Origin: Streptomyces sp. MMG1121
Lineage (GTDB): Bacteria > Actinomycetota > Actinomycetes > Streptomycetales > Streptomycetaceae
DNA length: 51,560 nucleotides
Assembly: GCF_001280015.1 (NCBI RefSeq)
Contig: NZ_LGDV01000208.1
Span: 1 to 51,560 of the forward strand
Direction of reading: 5' to 3'
This document shows, piece by piece, positions 48,950 through 51,560 of the stretch. The notes below the pieces were generated by a model. That model had not been told where the DNA came from, did not search any database, and was given only the letters and a program-made list of their open reading frames with translations. How positions within the stretch are numbered: position 1 is the first letter of the stretch; every line of letters begins with the position of its first letter. The position numbers were made by a program, and so were the translations under genes.

Positions 48950-49773
48950 CTTTATCGCAGGGGCGGCCGGACACGTCCGGTCCCGAGCCGCACCGCCACC
49001 GGCAGACGGCCGAATCGTTCAGTGTGGATGCCGAACGCTACGACCGCGCCCGACCGCCGTATCCCCAGGCCTTGGTGGACAGGATCGTCGCGGCAAGCCC
49101 CGGCCGACACCTCCTCGACGTCGGAGCAGGGACCGGCATCGAGGCCCGGCAATTCCAGGCGGCCGGATGCACGGTGCTCGGAGTCGAGCCCGACGAGCGG
49201 ATGGCCGCCTTCGCTCGACGCAGCCGCATCGAGGTCGAGGTCGCCAGGTTCGAGGACTGGCAGCCGGCCGGGCGGCAGTTCGACGCGGTCATCGCCGGGA
49301 CCGCCTGGCACTGGGTGGACCCCGTCGCCGGTGCGGCCAAGGCGGCCCAGGTGCTTGGGCCCGGCGGCCGACTCGCCCCCTTCCACCACGTCCCCCAACT
49401 CCCGGACGAGGTGATCGACGCCCTCGCCGAAGGACTCCAACGGGTTGCCCCCGATTCCCCGTTCAACCCTGGCCTGCTGAGAGACTCGGCCCTGGACGCC
49501 TACCAGCCACTGTTTGCGAAAATCGCTGACGGGATCCGGCAGACCGGCAGGTTCAGCGAGCCGGAACAGTGGCACTTCGCCTGGGAGCGCACCTACTCCC
49601 GAGAGAAGGGGCTCGACCAGCTCCCCACCTTCGGCGGCCTCACCCAACTTCCCGCAGCCAAACTGGCGGAGGTCCTGGACGGCGCCGGGACCGCGATCGA
49701 CATGCTCGGCGGCCACGCCACCATGCCCTACACATCCGTCGTGATCACCTCGACCCGCTCCCATACGGCCTGA
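48943..49773 (+). CDS. Class I SAM-dependent methyltransferase
   Basis: The protein has 276 residues. Motif I is HLLDVGAGTGIEARQF (about 53-68). It is followed by GVEPDERMAAFARR (acidic end of strand 2), FEDWQPAGRQFDAVIAGTAWHWVDPV (about 100-125, with the AWHWVD typical of the UbiE/Methyltransf_11-like group), and LGPGGRLAPFHHVPQL (motif III). The N-terminal SFSVDAERYDRARPPYPQAL is family-typical. The substrate is unknown, likely a small molecule. Control by the divergent TetR protein through operators overlapping the start codon is likely. The start lies within the palindrome without an obvious ribosome-binding site, which suggests a leaderless transcript. Confidence 0.88.
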   Translation: MPTLSQGRPDTSGPEPHRHRQTAESFSVDAERYDRARPPYPQALVDRIVAASPGRHLLDVGAGTGIEARQFQAAGCTVLGVEPDERMAAFARRSRIEVEVARFEDWQPAGRQFDAVIAGTAWHWVDPVAGAAKAAQVLGPGGRLAPFHHVPQLPDEVIDALAEGLQRVAPDSPFNPGLLRDSALDAYQPLFAKIADGIRQTGRFSEPEQWHFAWERTYSREKGLDQLPTFGGLTQLPAAKLAEVLDGAGTAIDMLGGHATMPYTSVVITSTRSHTA

Positions 49774-49804
49774 GAGGTCGTTTTCTCTCGTTGTTTCATC
49801 CCGG

Positions 49805-50225
49805 GATGCGGATTTCATCCGGTGATGTCGGGTCGCACCACGAGACGCTGGCCTCGCCGGTGAGGCGGCGGGCCATGAGGTCGGTCATGGCCAGGTGGAT
49901 CATAGCTTCGGAGCGGTGCGGGTGGGCTTCGTAGTCGCGGACCGGACGGCGGTGCAGCATGAGCCAGCCGTAGGTCCGCTCCACGGCCCAATGTTTCCGG
50001 ATCGGGTGGATCCCCTGGCTCCGAGGGCGCGTTGGACGATTTCGAGGTCGATGCCGAGGTGGCGGCGTGCTCGACGAAGTGCTTGCGGTAGCCGCCGTCG
50101 ACCCAGACCTTGCGCAGGGTGGGGTGGTCGGTAGCGGCTTGCTCGAGCAGGGCGCGACCAGCGGTGGAGTCCTGGACGCCGGCGGTCAACCCGCCGCAGT
50201 GATCATGATGGGTCGCGCAAAACGA
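49805..50225 (-). pseudogene. IS5-family transposase, C-terminal half with frameshifts
   Basis: The minus strand reads LTAGVQDSTAGRALLEQAAT, LRKVWVDGGYRKHFVEHAAT (second catalytic Asp), then needs a frame change near 50060 to reach KHWAVERTYGWLMLHRRPVR (catalytic Glu region) and AMIHLAMTDLMARRLTGE. The N-terminal half and first Asp are missing. The remaining 180 bp to 50408 contain no convincing gene. Confidence 0.8.
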
Positions 50226-50408
50226 CTCACGCTGGCGGAGCCGCCACAACAGGTTCCTTGCCCGCAGCCGTTCAAGAGCTCGCTCTCTTGAGCCTTCGTG
50301 TAGGCCCCCGGGCCCGTACTGAAGTGGCTACGGTGCCGCCATGCGGCCGGGGATTGGGGCGCGCCCGGCCGGTTGCGCGGCGGCCGGGGCCGCCGCGCCT
50401 TGCCACCG

Positions 50409-50666
50409 TCAGTTCGGCGGTCGGGCCCTACCAAGGAGTGAGGCGGGAGAGTCCCGTCGGATGAAGGTACTGCTGTGATCGTTCGCTTCGCGGGTGGCAC
50501 GCTCGCCGGGTGCGCTGGAGACTGCCGACGCCTCATAGGGGATGGTGTCCCTCGTCGTGGTGTACGGGATCAGCGGCCAGGAGTGCGCGGGCGTCTGCCC
50601 GGGGCGCACTTCCACGGGTGAGTACCGCTCCCTGAACGGGAGGCGGGCCATCGCATAACTCTCCAT
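50409..50666 (-). CDS. Hypothetical protein, about 85 residues
   Basis: From ATG 50664-50666 (or ATG 50649-50651) it reads MARLPFRERYSPVEVRPGQT, AHSWPLIPYTTTRDTIPYEA and a hydrophilic tail ending GRARPPN. The N-terminal half looks like real coding sequence, perhaps the start of a larger protein. The later part is Ser/Arg-rich and may be read-through. No family is recognised. It is divergent from the IS256 transposase and may be part of a disrupted gene. Confidence 0.35.
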   Translation of the reverse strand: MESYAMARLPFRERYSPVEVRPGQTPAHSWPLIPYTTTRDTIPYEASAVSSAPGERATREANDHSSTFIRRDSPASLLGRARPPN

Positions 50667-50700
50667 GGTGAACGCCCAGTTCAACCACGAGGAGTGCACG

Positions 50701-51464
50701 ATGGCCCTGTCCCAGTCTGAACTGATGCGGCTCCTTGAGCCACTACGCTCGACCGACGGAATCGAGCTCATCCACGTCATCGCCGAGCGAATGGTGCAGG
50801 AGCTGATCGAGGCCGAGGCAAGTGCCCACATCGGCGCGGAGTGGAACGAGCACACGCCGACGCGGACCAACGTCCGCAACGGGCACCGCGACAAGGTGCT
50901 GACCGCGCTGGCCGGCGATCTGGACCTGGAGATTCCCAAGATTCGCACCGGCAGCTTCTTCCCCATCCTGCTGGAGCGACGGCGCCGCATCGACCAGGCC
51001 CTCTATGCCGTCATCATGGAGGCATACGTGCATGGCGTCTCCACCCGCAGCGTCTGGTCAAAGCCCTCGGCGGGGACAGCGGGATCTCGAAGTCAGAGGT
51101 CTCCCGGATCTGCGCGGCTCTGGACGAGCCGCTGACCGCGTTCCGCACCCGCCCGCTGGATCACGTCCGCTTCCCCTGCGTCTACTTGGATGCGACCTAC
51201 TGCAAGGCGCGGGTGAACCACCAGATCGTCTCCCGGGCCGTGGTGGTCGCCACCGGTATCACCGAGGACGGCAACCGCGAGGTCCTGGGCCTGATGGTCG
51301 GCGACAGTGAGAGCGAGGAGTTCTGGAAGGAGTTTTTGCGCTCGCTGCGTGAGCGCGGCCTGTCCGGGGTCCGCCTGGTCGTCACCGACCAGCACGCCGG
51401 GCTGGTCGCCACGGTCCGCAAGGTGATGCTGGGCGCCGCCTGGCAGCGGTGCAGGGTTCATTGA
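50701..51464 (+). pseudogene. IS256-family transposase, frameshifted and truncated
   Basis: The N-terminal part, from ATG 50701, is typical of Mutator/IS256 enzymes: HVIAERMVQELIEAEASAHI, GAEWNEHTPTRTNVRNGHRD, EIPKIRTGSFFPILLERRRR and EAYVHGVSTRSV. A deletion at about 51055 changes frame to LVKALGGDSGISKSEVSRIC, followed by FPCVYLDATYCKARVNHQIV (first Asp) and GVRLVVTDQHAGLVATV (second Asp). At WQRCRVH the family continuation (...ARNLLA) is replaced by unrelated sequence and a stop (51462-51464). The third catalytic residue is absent. Confidence 0.85.
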
Positions 51465-51560
51465 AGCCGTAAAGAATCAACCCGTTGCTTTCATAGGACA
51501 AGATCGTTGCTCTGGTATGAGCTTCGCCGCCGATGTTCTGAATCAGCTTGCGCTGCGGTT
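51465..51560 (+). other. Lower-GC sequence truncating the IS256 gene, runs off the window
   Basis: The last 96 bases are clearly less GC-rich than the rest and read MSFAADVLNQLALR in one plus frame from about 51518. The junction is at about 51462 with GAAGCCGTA, the same 9 bases that start the ends of the IS5-type element at 28973. It is probably the edge of another mobile element; too little is visible to name it. Confidence 0.35.

Noticed and set aside
1..51560. tRNA, rRNA, CRISPR array, replication origin, integrase attachment site
   Set aside because: None seen by reading: no cloverleaf with a conserved TTC loop, no regularly spaced short repeats, no integrase gene and no DnaA-box cluster. 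A covariance-model scan would be decisive for tRNA and small RNAs.

Overview
The window is high-GC actinobacterial DNA, almost certainly Streptomyces. Codon third positions are GC-rich, GTG/TTG starts are common, exported proteins carry Tat or lipoprotein signals, and many genes and insertion sequences are of recognisable Streptomyces type. At least ten complete or decayed transposable elements, several truncated genes and few housekeeping functions suggest an accessory region such as a chromosome arm or large plasmid. That placement is inference.

Layout. 1-1923: a cold-shock protein gene split by a 1,648-bp IS5-type element that carries a MarR-type passenger gene behind a SoxR-like promoter. 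2084-3760: an FMN-dependent hydroxy-acid oxidase, then a truncated nucleotide-binding gene. 3944-5929: two small secreted proteins, each preceded by the same pair of direct-repeat boxes. 5933-7239: a twice-frameshifted orphan gene. 7444-10260: a small ORF, an HTH regulator with a palindromic operator region, and a PIN-domain protein. 10109-15014: a MacB-like ABC exporter divergent from a NarL-type two-component system. 15503-16807: an erythromycin-esterase-family protein. 17008-21968: an OmpR-type two-component system, a small exported protein and an MMPL exporter.

22161-28855 is the most coherent unit: a binding-protein-dependent ABC transporter with a fused double permease, a GntR/FCD regulator, and an AtuA-family (DUF1446) plus DUF4387 gene pair. 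Four copies of one palindromic site lie in front of its three transcription units, so it looks like a locally regulated uptake and catabolic module of unknown substrate.

28927-33685 is a nested IS graveyard: an IS5-type element with a winged-helix passenger inserted in the tail of a related passenger gene, a decayed IS5 transposase, a dienelactone hydrolase, an internally deleted IS701 element and a MITE-like repeat. 33811-39457 is a three-gene exported module: a large Tat-exported ALF-repeat coiled-coil protein, a small secreted protein, and a trypsin-fold protein lacking catalytic His and Ser and carrying FG-GAP repeats. From 39742 to the right edge, intact genes alternate with IS and gene remnants. 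The intact genes are an LLM flavin oxidoreductase, an FAD oxidoreductase/DoxX/AraC-type cluster, a pyridoxamine-oxidase-like protein, and a TetR regulator divergent from a methyltransferase. The remnants come from SDR, MDR, ISAs1, IS3, IS5 and IS256 genes.
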